Assembly (NCBI RefSeq): GCF_009193265.1 | Contig: NZ_VZZZ01000007.1 | Coordinates: 62,001 to 126,000 of the forward strand | DNA from: Marinobacter changyiensis | GTDB taxonomy: Bacteria; Pseudomonadota; Gammaproteobacteria; Pseudomonadales; Oleiphilaceae | Reading direction: 5' to 3' | DNA: 64,000 nucleotides | In this document: positions 44,103-52,983 of the stretch, in pieces | Position numbering within the stretch: the stretch's first letter is position 1 | Layout of the letters: the number at the start of each line of letters is the position of its first letter | Notes under the pieces: model-generated | The model's database searches: none | What the model was told of the DNA's origin: nothing | What the model saw: only the letters and a program-made list of their open reading frames with translations | Position numbers and translations under genes: made by a program

Positions 44103-45052
44103 CCGAGACAAAAGCGGAGTCCCAGCCGGCACCCGTCATCTTTCTACTGACGGACAACAAACCGGGTCACGCTAACCAGCTCAAAGGCCTGGGTAATCGT
44201 TTACGGGTTCTGTGCGGCGCAAGCATACACTGGATCGATACCACCACTATCAAAACGCCCCTGTGGCGAGCGGTGCTCGGGGTGGCACCCGCACTGGACA
44301 ACACCCTGCCCACGCCTAATCTCATTATCGGAGCAGGTACCGGCACCCACCGCTTGTTGCTGGCCTTGCGGCGAAAACCCAAAGCCCGAACCGTGGTGCT
44401 GATGAGGCCAGCCTTTCCCCTGAGCTGGGTCGACGCTGCCATTATCCCGGAGCATGACCGGGCCAAGCCCGCCCGCACGACACTGGTTACCGAAGGCGTC
44501 ATCAATACTCTGATGCCCATGGCACGCATGACCGACAAGCCGGAAGCTCTGGTATTGATTGGGGGGCCGTCACGCCACTACAACTGGGATGACAATGCGA
44601 TCTTCAACCAGCTTGTCCAGCTGCTGAAAGCCTACCCGGACTGGCGCTGGACCATCAGCGGGTCCCGACGAACTCCCGAAGCCTTGCAGCAACGCCTTGC
44701 GGAGCTTGCGGGGCTGAAGGTGACCGTGGCGGATTCCGACCGGACCCACGCTGACTGGCTGCCTCAGACTCTGGCGGCTTCACGGGCGGTATGGGTAACG
44801 CCGGACAGTAGCTCAATGGTCTTCGAAGCCGTTACCGCCGGCTTGCCGACGGGCGTATTTGAACTCACCGCCCGGGCCAACAGCCGTGTGGCCAACAGCG
44901 TAACGGCGCTGATCGAGCGGGGACGAGTAGCCCCATACAGTGACCATACCGCTGTCATGGATACCGACAGAAAATCTTCGGCGCCCCTATGGGAAGCCGA
45001 CCGGGCAGCTCGCTGGCTGATAAAACAGTTTCCTGCAGGAACGCGTCGATGA
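44099..45052 (+). CDS. ELM1/GtrOC1-family protein (DUF1022), putative glycosyltransferase-like
   Basis: A 317-aa protein of the mitochondrial-fission ELM1 family, whose bacterial members occur in lipopolysaccharide clusters and have a GT-B-like fold. Typical segments are LLTDNKPGHANQLKGL near 16-31, LIIGAGTGTHRLLLAL near 75-90, VLIGGPSRHYNWDD near 150 and VTPDSSSMVFEAVTAGLPTG near 238-257. The last resembles the donor-site motif of glycosyltransferases. It is coupled to its neighbours by ATGA overlaps on both sides. The sugar and acceptor are unknown. Confidence 0.85.
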   Translation: MTETKAESQPAPVIFLLTDNKPGHANQLKGLGNRLRVLCGASIHWIDTTTIKTPLWRAVLGVAPALDNTLPTPNLIIGAGTGTHRLLLALRRKPKARTVVLMRPAFPLSWVDAAIIPEHDRAKPARTTLVTEGVINTLMPMARMTDKPEALVLIGGPSRHYNWDDNAIFNQLVQLLKAYPDWRWTISGSRRTPEALQQRLAELAGLKVTVADSDRTHADWLPQTLAASRAVWVTPDSSSMVFEAVTAGLPTGVFELTARANSRVANSVTALIERGRVAPYSDHTAVMDTDRKSSAPLWEADRAARWLIKQFPAGTRR

Positions 45053-46176
45053 GAATTCTGCAAGTTCTACCAGCGCTTTACAGTGGCGGCGTCGAACGTG
45101 GCACCGTGGAGTTTGCATCAGATCTGGTCAAACAGGGCCACGACTCCTTTGTGGTTTCAAACGGTGGCCCGATGGTGGAGCCGCTGGTGCAACAGGGCTC
45201 CCGGCACATCAAAATGCCGGTACACCGGAAATCTCCCGCCTCCTTTGGCCAGATCCGACCGATGCGAGACCTGCTGCGGGATATCAAACCCGATATTGTG
45301 CACGTTCGCTCCCGCATGCCAGCCTGGATAACCTGGCTGGCCCGCAAAGGCCTTCCCCCTGAGGACCGGCCCGCGCTGGTGTCCACGTTTCACGGCATGT
45401 ATTCAGTCAATGCCTATAGCGCCATTATGGCAAAAGCGGACCACGTGATTGCCGTATCAGATTGCGTTCGCAACTATGTGCTGAATAACTTCAAGGTCGC
45501 CCCGGAACAGCTCACGGTGATACAGCGCGGCGTGGACGTCGACGGTTTTCACAATCACGAACTTGACCCCGGCTGGCGGGACCAGCTGCTCCAGGCCAAT
45601 CCGCAATTCAGGGGCAAACGCCTGATCATGATGCCCGGGCGCATTTCCCGCTGGAAAGGCCAGCTCAATTTTCTGGCTATGATGGCCCTGATCCGGCAAC
45701 AGAACCCGGATTGTCACGGCATTGTGGTCGGTGGTGTCGAGCCCGGCAAAGACCACTTCATGGCGGAACTGGCGCAACGTCGTAGAGAGCTGGGCCTGGA
45801 AGAAACCGTCAGCTTCCTTGGCCAGCGTAATGATATGGACAACCTTTACCTGATTGCCAGCCTGGTCTGCCACATGTCCACCAAGCCTGAGCCCTTCGGC
45901 CGCACCGTCACCGAAGCATTGGCCTCCGGCACCCCGGTCGTCGCTTTCGATCGCGGCGGTGCTGCTGAAACCTTGCGGGCCTGTTTTCCCGAGGGGCTGG
46001 TCGAGCCGGACGACATACAAACCTTTGCTCGAACAGCACTTACCCTGATGGAGATCGACAATCCCGAGATCGAAATTCCGTGGCGCTTTCGGCTTGAAGC
46101 CCAGACAGAAACGACTCTTGGCGTTTATGAAACGCTATTAGCCAAACAGCGGCTGACTGACGACAAAATGCCATGA
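45049..46176 (+). CDS. Glycosyltransferase family 4, LPS core
   Basis: A 375-aa GT-B glycosyltransferase. The N-terminal acceptor domain begins MRILQVLPALYSGGVERGTV with the G-G-x-E-R loop. The donor domain has MMPGRISRWKGQLNFL near 200 and the E-X7-E motif in EPFGRTVTEALASGTPVVAF near 285. It probably adds a core sugar on the cytoplasmic face. The start at 45049 is fixed by the ATGA overlap and by homology. I cannot name the sugar. Confidence 0.9.
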   Translation: MRILQVLPALYSGGVERGTVEFASDLVKQGHDSFVVSNGGPMVEPLVQQGSRHIKMPVHRKSPASFGQIRPMRDLLRDIKPDIVHVRSRMPAWITWLARKGLPPEDRPALVSTFHGMYSVNAYSAIMAKADHVIAVSDCVRNYVLNNFKVAPEQLTVIQRGVDVDGFHNHELDPGWRDQLLQANPQFRGKRLIMMPGRISRWKGQLNFLAMMALIRQQNPDCHGIVVGGVEPGKDHFMAELAQRRRELGLEETVSFLGQRNDMDNLYLIASLVCHMSTKPEPFGRTVTEALASGTPVVAFDRGGAAETLRACFPEGLVEPDDIQTFARTALTLMEIDNPEIEIPWRFRLEAQTETTLGVYETLLAKQRLTDDKMP

Positions 46177-47177
46177 ATATACTCATGCTCATGCTATCCA
46201 CCGCCGATGCTATCGGCGGGATGGAAAAACACAGTCAAGAACTTGCCAACGGCCTGAGTGAAAAAGGTAATGACGTGACGTTTGCCTCCTCTGCGCGGCA
46301 TCAGACCTTGCTCTCCCCGGGTATTCACAGAATTGTTCTGGACACCCAAAAATCTCGCCGCAGTCCGATTCTACTTCTGTCGATAGTACGCATAATAAAT
46401 TCCGGTAGGTTTGACATCATTCATGGACAAGGCAGCAAGGCCGCAGATGTTCTATCCAGCATTTCAAGGTTCACTTCGAAATCTGTCAAGATAGCCACCA
46501 TTCACAATTTCAAAACCCGATATCCCTCCTATAACGCGTTTTGCCGGATTATTGCTGTCAGCAAAGCTCTGGCCAACGACATAGGCGCCCCCAACACGCG
46601 TGTAGTCTACAATGGCTTGCGTCCGACAACCGCCGAGCACACTCTGAATGACCCGCCACCTGCAGCTGAGGGCCCGATCTGGCTGTCTGCCGGCAGACTT
46701 GTAAAAGCGAAAGGTTTCGACTTTCTGATAGAGGCTTTCAAATCAGTAAACGGGACACTATTCATTGCCGGAGACGGCCCCGAAAAAGCCAACCTTGAGC
46801 AACAGATCAGCAGGACGGAACAGCAGGGGAAAATCAAAATGCTGGGTCATCGTGATGATCTGAGAGCGTTGATGGACGTCGTAGACGGAATCGTTATCTC
46901 CTCGTTGCGAGAAGGCTTTTCGTATGTCTTTGCAGAAGCCCTGTTTGCGGGGAAGCCGATCATTTCAACGAACGTACCTATAGCCAACGAGTTCCTGGAT
47001 CAAAATTTTATTTTCCATGGATCCTCGCCCAAAGCTTTCGGAAATATGCTCAACCAGAATTTAGAAGGGTTGTTTGCGGCCCAAAGGCAAACTCGCGAGC
47101 GTGCACTCCGGGAACTGACTTTTTACGGCATGGTTGAGCAAACTCTTCGCGTATACCGGGAATGTCACCATGACTGA
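46173..47177 (+). CDS. Glycosyltransferase family 4, LPS core
   Basis: A 334-aa GT-B enzyme. It starts MNILMLMLSTADAIGGMEKH with the glycine-rich acceptor loop. Donor-domain motifs are SAGRLVKAKGFDFLIEAFKS near 170 and E-X7-E in EGFSYVFAEALFAGKPIIST near 248. It is translationally coupled to the preceding glycosyltransferase (ATGA) and overlaps the YrbL-like gene by 8 bp. Sugar specificity is not deducible. Confidence 0.9.
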   Translation: MNILMLMLSTADAIGGMEKHSQELANGLSEKGNDVTFASSARHQTLLSPGIHRIVLDTQKSRRSPILLLSIVRIINSGRFDIIHGQGSKAADVLSSISRFTSKSVKIATIHNFKTRYPSYNAFCRIIAVSKALANDIGAPNTRVVYNGLRPTTAEHTLNDPPPAAEGPIWLSAGRLVKAKGFDFLIEAFKSVNGTLFIAGDGPEKANLEQQISRTEQQGKIKMLGHRDDLRALMDVVDGIVISSLREGFSYVFAEALFAGKPIISTNVPIANEFLDQNFIFHGSSPKAFGNMLNQNLEGLFAAQRQTRERALRELTFYGMVEQTLRVYRECHHD

Positions 47178-47859
47178 GAGACAAACCAAGGTGATAGATT
47201 TATCCGGCAGTCGCCCCTTCAACTCTGGATCCAACCGACTTTGTCACCAGAACCCTGAAGACCCTTCGGTCTGTCTCAAAATACTCCGCCCCGAGAACGT
47301 CGAGGCCCGTTTTCAACGGCAAGTCTGGGCCAAGAAGTTACTGGGCAAAAGCCGGATCGATGATAATCGCCAGGAACAGAAGGCCCATCGCCAGAAGGCT
47401 ATCAGACAACTGATCTCAGAAGGTCAGGATGCCATGCTGTGGGCGCATTTACCCTACTTTTACGGCAGCGTTGAGACATCACTGGGCTCGGCCAATGCCA
47501 GCGCTATTATTTCAGCAACAAGCGGTGCGCCCGCAGAGACCCTCGAATCCTATCTGAAACGCCAGGGTTTCGACCCCGCAATTCGAGACGCAGTGGAACA
47601 CTTTTGCGAATGGCTCAGTACAACGGGCATCCTGACCCGCAACCTGCTGCCCCACAATCTGGTCGTCTCAGATCATCAGGAAGAATTGACGCTCTTTCTG
47701 GTTGATGGTCTCGGTGCACCATTAATACCTCAGACACTTGCGGTTCTGCCAGCCTGGCGAGCACGCTACATTGCCCGGCGCATTCAACGGTTTTACCTTC
47801 GGATCGAGTGGGAACTGGGTGACCGACGTAAAAGTTGGGAAGACTCCCAGAAACTTTGA
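47170..47859 (+). CDS. YrbL-family (PhoP-regulated kinase-like) protein
   Basis: A 229-aa protein of the PhoP regulatory network YrbL family, a kinase-like fold. Features are NRLCHQNPEDPSVCLKILRP near 18-37, with the lysine of the ATP site, and the catalytic-loop-like TRNLLPHNLVV near 158. Then comes the VDGLGAP segment in place of a DFG motif. It occurs here inside an LPS operon, so phosphorylation of a core heptose or Kdo is conceivable, but YrbL has no established substrate. I use the homologous start at 47170. Confidence 0.82.
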   Translation: MTERQTKVIDLSGSRPFNSGSNRLCHQNPEDPSVCLKILRPENVEARFQRQVWAKKLLGKSRIDDNRQEQKAHRQKAIRQLISEGQDAMLWAHLPYFYGSVETSLGSANASAIISATSGAPAETLESYLKRQGFDPAIRDAVEHFCEWLSTTGILTRNLLPHNLVVSDHQEELTLFLVDGLGAPLIPQTLAVLPAWRARYIARRIQRFYLRIEWELGDRRKSWEDSQKL

Positions 47860-47940
47860 TGCCGCCCTGTTGTCTTGCCGCATGGCCCTTATGGTGGTAG
47901 CTTCGCGCTCAACCTGATAACCGATAATCGTGCCCTCTCT

Positions 47941-48852
47941 ATGGCCCTGTCCAAAGCTGTTTTCCTGGAATTCGCTCTTAAACTCGCCGGTAAACTGTCG
48001 TTGCGAGGCGCTCAAAGGCTTGGCCGTTTTCTGGGCAGCCTGGGATGGATTTTGCCCAGCCGCTCCAAAACAGTCACTGAAATCAATCTGAAACTTTGTT
48101 TGCCCGAACTGGACGATCAGCAACGACACAGTCTGGCGCGTTCCAGCCTTCGCCACACCGGGCAAACCATGATGGAGATCCCGCTGATCTGGGAGTGGCC
48201 AGTGGAGCGCTGCCTCGGAATGATCCGGGAAATTGAAGGCGAATCGCTTCTGGACCAGGCGCTGACGGACGGTAAAGGGCTGATTCTTCTGGCGCCACAC
48301 CTGGGCAACTGGGAGCTGGCCGGACTGTATTACTCGTCGAGATACAAGATGGCCGCTCTGTATAGCCCGCCGCCGGTAAAAGAGTTCGAGGACTACATGA
48401 TTCGGGTGCGGGGCCGCATGGGGTCCGAGTTGGTCACGGGCGATCGTCGTGGCCTGGTCCGCCTGGTGTCCCTGCTACGGGAAGGGGGTGTAACCGGCAT
48501 TCTGCCCGACCAAAGCCCCAGCCGCGGCAAAGGAGCTGCCTTCGCTCCGTTCTTCGGGGTTGAGGTTCGCACCATGACGCTGGTCTCCAAGCTACTGCAG
48601 AAATCGGGCGCCACTGCACTGGTCACCTTCGCTCAGCGGCTGAAAGACGGTGAGGGTTTCCGACTGGTGATCCGTGAATGTGAGCCCGGCGTGAATGACC
48701 CGGACCCGGTAGTCGCAACCACCGCACTCAACCTGTCCATCGAGCATTGTGTGCGCGAAATACCCGGGCAATACCAATGGGAATACAAACGCTTCCGACA
48801 TCGACCGGCAGGCGAACCCCAGCCCTACCAGCCAGGCAGGGTGTGCAAGTAA
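47941..48852 (+). CDS. LpxL-type lipid A late acyltransferase (second copy)
   Basis: A 303-aa second member of the lysophosphatidic-type acyltransferase family in this locus. The catalytic motif is H-X4-E (HLGNWE in LAPHLGNWELAG near 123). The second block GILPDQSPSRGKGAAFAPFF lies near 185. The N-terminal hydrophobic region is shorter than in the first copy. The start at 47941 fits homologues. The two paralogues probably add different secondary acyl chains (LpxL and LpxM roles); which is which cannot be decided by eye. Confidence 0.88.
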   Translation: MALSKAVFLEFALKLAGKLSLRGAQRLGRFLGSLGWILPSRSKTVTEINLKLCLPELDDQQRHSLARSSLRHTGQTMMEIPLIWEWPVERCLGMIREIEGESLLDQALTDGKGLILLAPHLGNWELAGLYYSSRYKMAALYSPPPVKEFEDYMIRVRGRMGSELVTGDRRGLVRLVSLLREGGVTGILPDQSPSRGKGAAFAPFFGVEVRTMTLVSKLLQKSGATALVTFAQRLKDGEGFRLVIRECEPGVNDPDPVVATTALNLSIEHCVREIPGQYQWEYKRFRHRPAGEPQPYQPGRVCK

Positions 48853-48925
48853 CACTCGTTCCAGGGTATAGGGACTACCCGAAGTGCCAGTACGCGCGAA
48901 GTGCCAAAAGCGGTGCCAAAAACTG

Positions 48926-48931
48926 TATAAT
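48926..48931 (+). promoter_or_regulatory. Candidate -10 element upstream of the GT2 gene
   Basis: A perfect TATAAT 54 bp before the ATG at 48985, in a 132-bp gap between two LPS genes. There is no good -35 at 17 bp (the sequence there is GCCAAA). A secondary promoter in the LPS operon is plausible but weakly supported. Confidence 0.35.
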
Positions 48932-48984
48932 CCGGTCAGCCGAAAAGTACCCGTTACCCCATTTTCAGAAACCAGGCCCGATTA

Positions 48985-49824
48985 ATGTCCCCAGAGCGTA
49001 TTGGTGTTGTGATCACCACCTACAATTCCCCTTTGTGGCTCAGTAAAGTCCTGACGGGCTATGAGAACCAGACTGACAAGCACTTCCGAACAATTGTGGC
49101 GGATGATGGATCAACGGACGAAACCCGGGCGCTTATCGACAAATTCAGAGCGCGCGGCATACTTGCAATTGACCACGTCTGGCATGAAGACAATGGCTTT
49201 CAAAAATGTCAGATTCTCAACAAGGCTATCCAGCAGACCGACTGCGACTACCTGATTTTTACGGATGGGGACTGCATTCCGGAGCCCAACTTTATTGAAA
49301 CCCACAAACGACTCGCCCGGCCTGGCCATTTTCTGTCCGGGGGTTACATCAAGCTCACCATGCCCGTGTCCGAAGCCATCTCGGAAGACGACATCCGCAG
49401 CGGAGACGTTTTTGATACCGACTGGCTGGTTGCCCATGGCCAGCCCAGGAATCACAAACTGTGGAAGCTCTCCCGCTCGACGTTGAAAAAATCTTTTTTG
49501 AATGCGATAACGCCGGCAGCAGCGAGCTGGAACGGCATGAACAGTTCAACCTGGACCAAAGACCTGCTGGCGGTCAACGGCTTCAATGAAGACATGCAAT
49601 ACGGTGGGCTCGACCGGGAACTGGGTGAGCGGCTCTGGAATTATGGCCACAAATCCGTTCAGATGCGCTACAGCACGGTGTGCCTGCACCTTGATCATGC
49701 TCGCGGCTACTCCAAGCCGGAGATCTGGGCGAAGAACCGGGCCATCCGAAAAGCGGTCAAAACGGATAAAACACACTGGGCCGTCAATGGTATTGTCAAA
49801 AACGCCGCCGCTCCTTCTTCCTGA
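48985..49824 (+). CDS. Glycosyltransferase family 2, LPS core
   Basis: A 279-aa GT-A enzyme. The N-terminal nucleotide-sugar fold begins IGVVITTYNSPLWLSKVL, with VADDGSTDETRAL near 38-50. The metal-binding DxD motif is DGD in YLIFTDGDCIPE near 93. The C-terminal half has ASWNGMNSSTWTKDLLAVNG and YGGLDRELGERLWNYG, the acceptor-side block of galactosyltransferase-like GT2 enzymes. It is likely to extend the oligosaccharide core. It ends 33 bp before the next glycosyltransferase. Confidence 0.9.
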   Translation: MSPERIGVVITTYNSPLWLSKVLTGYENQTDKHFRTIVADDGSTDETRALIDKFRARGILAIDHVWHEDNGFQKCQILNKAIQQTDCDYLIFTDGDCIPEPNFIETHKRLARPGHFLSGGYIKLTMPVSEAISEDDIRSGDVFDTDWLVAHGQPRNHKLWKLSRSTLKKSFLNAITPAAASWNGMNSSTWTKDLLAVNGFNEDMQYGGLDRELGERLWNYGHKSVQMRYSTVCLHLDHARGYSKPEIWAKNRAIRKAVKTDKTHWAVNGIVKNAAAPSS

Positions 49825-49857
49825 GCAATCTACCGTGCCTTCAAAGGGACTTATGAC

Positions 49858-51021
49858 GTGAGAACCCTGGTTATCATCCACAGCCTCAAGATGGGCGGCA
49901 TGGAGCGCGTTGCAGTCAACCTCGCGGACGCCTTTGCAGGCGAGGGTCACGAAAGTCATCTGCTGTCTTGCAAAGCCAAACCCAACGACCTGAAACCCAG
50001 CCATCCCGACGTCAGACTTCATCATTATGATCAGGTCCAGGCACTGTTCAAATCGATAGTTGGCATACCGGTGTTCCTGCTTTCACGACTGCTGCTCGGT
50101 GCTTTGATCCGGCGCTCTCACTTTATCTGGGTCGGCTGGCTCAGCGGTTGGTTGCTCAAACGCCACATCCGTTCACTGGAGAAACGTTACGGTCGCTTTG
50201 ACCGCATCGTATTCCGGGGTCTGGGAACGTTCAAATACTTCTGGTCATTCCGGGACGAGCGTAACGTGTACGTGCTTGAAAACGTGATTCACTACGACCG
50301 CCCGCTGTGGCAGAAGAAGCTGGAATGGAAGTTGGTATTCCACGACCGGCATCTGGCCTGCGTTTCCACCGGTGTGCTGGAATCCGCTCAGGAGGCCTTT
50401 GCACAAGGGGAGATTGAACCGAAAAGTCTGCGGGTGATTACCAACCCCTGTCCGGTGGCGCAGATTGACGCGCTGGCCCAGGAAAACGACCTGGACATCC
50501 CTGATGAACCCTACATCCTGAACGTTGCCCGCCTGGTTCCACAGAAAGGTCACGACCTTCTTCTGGAGGCTTACAAGCAATCCGGCATCAGCCATAAACT
50601 TGTGATCGTCGGTGAAGGCCCACTCAGAACCAAACTGGAGGCAAAAGCTGAAGCCTTGGGCATGGCTGACCGCGTGTTCTTCGCCGGCAAGCGCAAAAAC
50701 CCCTACCCCTGGATGAAGCAGGCAGACCTTTTTGTCCTGGCGTCGGAATATGAAGGGCTGGGCATAGTCCTCACGGAGGCACTGGCGTGTGGAACGCCGA
50801 TCATGTCGGTGGAAAGCCGGGGTGGCGTAAGGGACGTATTCCGGGGGGAACTGGAAGCTTACCTCACACCACGCACCGTGGATGGGCTGGCAAAAGGGCT
50901 AGCTTCCGTGATCCGTCGCTTGCCGGTTACCGTAAAACCGGAATGGCTAGCGCCGTTCGAGGGCCATGTAGTGGTTTCCGCATTTCTCGAACAACCCGAA
51001 AAGCACATTCATCTGGACTGA
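49858..51021 (+). CDS. Glycosyltransferase family 4, LPS core
   Basis: A 387-aa GT-B enzyme starting at GTG 49858 (MRTLVIIHSLKMGGMERVAV). A hydrophobic basic segment near 70-105 (FLLSRLLLGALIRRSHFIWV) may touch the membrane. Donor motifs are ILNVARLVPQKGHDLLLEAY near 220 and E-X7-E in EYEGLGIVLTEALACGTPIM near 299. It is the last gene of the plus-strand LPS arm and converges with the ParB-like hypothetical gene, 40 bp away. Confidence 0.9.
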   Translation: MRTLVIIHSLKMGGMERVAVNLADAFAGEGHESHLLSCKAKPNDLKPSHPDVRLHHYDQVQALFKSIVGIPVFLLSRLLLGALIRRSHFIWVGWLSGWLLKRHIRSLEKRYGRFDRIVFRGLGTFKYFWSFRDERNVYVLENVIHYDRPLWQKKLEWKLVFHDRHLACVSTGVLESAQEAFAQGEIEPKSLRVITNPCPVAQIDALAQENDLDIPDEPYILNVARLVPQKGHDLLLEAYKQSGISHKLVIVGEGPLRTKLEAKAEALGMADRVFFAGKRKNPYPWMKQADLFVLASEYEGLGIVLTEALACGTPIMSVESRGGVRDVFRGELEAYLTPRTVDGLAKGLASVIRRLPVTVKPEWLAPFEGHVVVSAFLEQPEKHIHLD

Positions 51022-51061
51022 GCAATCCGTTGCCGAAGTGGAGCTGAATAGCCACAACCCG

Positions 51062-51700
51062 TTAGCTTGACCTACGCAGCTCAGGCAGGCGGTCCAGTGC
51101 AGAGACGTGAATAATGCCCAACTGCGCCGGGAACGGAGTATCCAGCATCATGGCCATTGCAAATCGATGACAACCTGCACCAGAAAACAAAGGTTCCCCA
51201 CCGGGGCCCAAGTGCATCAGGATACCCCCAACTTCGCGAAAGTTTCCAGGGATTAACTCCTGACGAGACGGGACGCTACCCCGCTCCCTGATTTCCCTCC
51301 AGATCGCATCCAGAGTTTCAAATCGTTCCTCAACATCCTGGGGCGTACGGCACCTATCGGTAACACCCATCCGGGAAATGGCAATTTTGCCGAGCATGAA
51401 GTCTATCGCCCCCGACTCCAGCCAGCTTTTCCCATCACGCCAGTGTGACCAGCAGTAGGACAACTTGGGATGATTCTCGAAAGGTTGCTCAAGCGAAGTT
51501 GGCCAACTCGATACAACCCGCCCGGACATCTGCCGAACGCGGGAACCGAGGTGGGCGGCAAAATCCGCCGCTTCAATATACTGTTTACAACGATCAGGAT
51601 GGACCCATATTCGTTCAGCGTAGCGGGGCGCAAGGGCACCAAATCTCAACCGATTGAACCCATCAATTCTGACGGCTCGAAGCTGGTACTTTATCGACAA
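51062..51700 (-). CDS. Hypothetical protein with ParB-like C-terminal motif, LPS locus
   Basis: A 212-aa protein of unknown function. The start is TTG 51700, with AAGGA eight bases upstream and an in-frame stop just before it. The C-terminal half resembles ParB/sulfiredoxin-fold proteins found beside glycosyltransferase genes: LGPGGEPLFSGAGCHRFAMA followed by LDTPFPAQLGIIH. Compare the general pattern of a G-x-HR-x-A-x-A helix after a short beta strand. Nothing points to partitioning. The N-terminal half is aromatic and basic, with no recognised fold. Confidence 0.7.
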   Translation of the reverse strand: MSIKYQLRAVRIDGFNRLRFGALAPRYAERIWVHPDRCKQYIEAADFAAHLGSRVRQMSGRVVSSWPTSLEQPFENHPKLSYCWSHWRDGKSWLESGAIDFMLGKIAISRMGVTDRCRTPQDVEERFETLDAIWREIRERGSVPSRQELIPGNFREVGGILMHLGPGGEPLFSGAGCHRFAMAMMLDTPFPAQLGIIHVSALDRLPELRRSS

Positions 51701-51770
51701 AACAAGTCCTTAATACAAGGGCCACGCGTGTAACCAAGCGACTGGATTTCTCTATTACGAACGATCAATG

Positions 51771-52847
51771 CTATGAGGTTCCAAAAAAAAGCCTGTTCGT
51801 TTCACGGATCATTTTCTGAGAACCAAACTGCTGATCAATCCACTGTCTGAGCTCAGCCGATGGAAAGACTTTTTCTCCTTCAACAATAGATCTAATACCC
51901 TGTGCCAGGCCCTGCACGTCATCGACATCGACCAGAACCCCGTATTTCCCATGCGCCAAAAGTTCCTCGCTGCCCGGTACCCGAGTCGAAACAACCGGCT
52001 TGCCAAAACTCATTGCTTCATTGAGAACGTTTGCCATCCCTTCATTGCGTGAACATAACAAAAACAAATCAATTCCCCGGAAAAACGGGCGCAGATCTTT
52101 CTGGTAGCCTACAAAATGAATTCTCTCCGACTCTGGCCGACCGTTGATAGACGCTTTAATCATCTCCTCATGCTCGCCTTCCCCAGCATGAACAATATGT
52201 ACGTTACCAGGAAGACCGGCAAGAATACCGGGTAGTAAATCAAAACCCTTCTGTGGGCTGAAGCGACCGGCACAACCTACAATTACCGTTTCTGGCGGAA
52301 GGTCAAAAAGCGCCCTGAAATCCAATGACTCGCCCTTTAACGATGGCTTGTCAAATCCGTTATATACCCTGACTACATTATGCTGGTCGAAGAACCGCGG
52401 ATATTTCAGCATTTCATTTTTCAGCGACTCACTGTTGACCATCAGAATCGCCTTAATCCACCTGAAAATTGCAAAGTACTTGATCGGGCTTTTCACTTTC
52501 CTGGCGATTCCCAGATACAACACAATCCGATCAACACCGGCAATTTTTGAGGCCAGGGAAACGAGCCACCAATCTTTTTTCAAGGCAGCGAACACGACGT
52601 CAGGACCAATTTCCCTGAGTATCTTTACGTAATTTGCGACCACAGAAAGATTTAAATCCCCTCCGCGGGAAGCGACCTCGATGATCCTTACGTTCTCCAA
52701 TCCAGCGAAACGCTCTGCAAAACAACCCTTCAGCAGGACCACGTAAACCGCCACACCCGCTATGCCAAGAAACCGGGCCCGAATGAGTACATTTTTCTCA
52801 ATCCCGCCCCAGACACGAGTAGGGCAAAAAAGAACGGCTTTTTTCAT
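51771..52847 (-). CDS. Glycosyltransferase family 4
   Basis: A GT-B enzyme of about 358 aa. It begins MKKAVLFCPTRVWGGIEKNV with the G-G-x-E acceptor loop. Donor motifs are VGCAGRFSPQKGFDLLPGIL near 190 and E-X7-E in NEGMANVLNEAMSFGKPVVS near 265. The ATG at 52847 gives the expected N-terminus; GTG 52859 is four codons upstream. It is the start of a more AT-rich stretch. It heads toward the ParB-like gene and is followed by 70 bp of spacer. Confidence 0.88.
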   Translation of the reverse strand: MKKAVLFCPTRVWGGIEKNVLIRARFLGIAGVAVYVVLLKGCFAERFAGLENVRIIEVASRGGDLNLSVVANYVKILREIGPDVVFAALKKDWWLVSLASKIAGVDRIVLYLGIARKVKSPIKYFAIFRWIKAILMVNSESLKNEMLKYPRFFDQHNVVRVYNGFDKPSLKGESLDFRALFDLPPETVIVGCAGRFSPQKGFDLLPGILAGLPGNVHIVHAGEGEHEEMIKASINGRPESERIHFVGYQKDLRPFFRGIDLFLLCSRNEGMANVLNEAMSFGKPVVSTRVPGSEELLAHGKYGVLVDVDDVQGLAQGIRSIVEGEKVFPSAELRQWIDQQFGSQKMIRETNRLFFGTS

Positions 52848-52983
52848 GAAAAAACTCACACTGTAATCAGATTAACCACCCCAGATAATCGCTATCGTCA
52901 TTCAAACTAAATGGCACACGACGGCAACATATCAATATAGCAGCATAGTGATTATCACCTCACTATGAGAGTGCAAAGCGACA

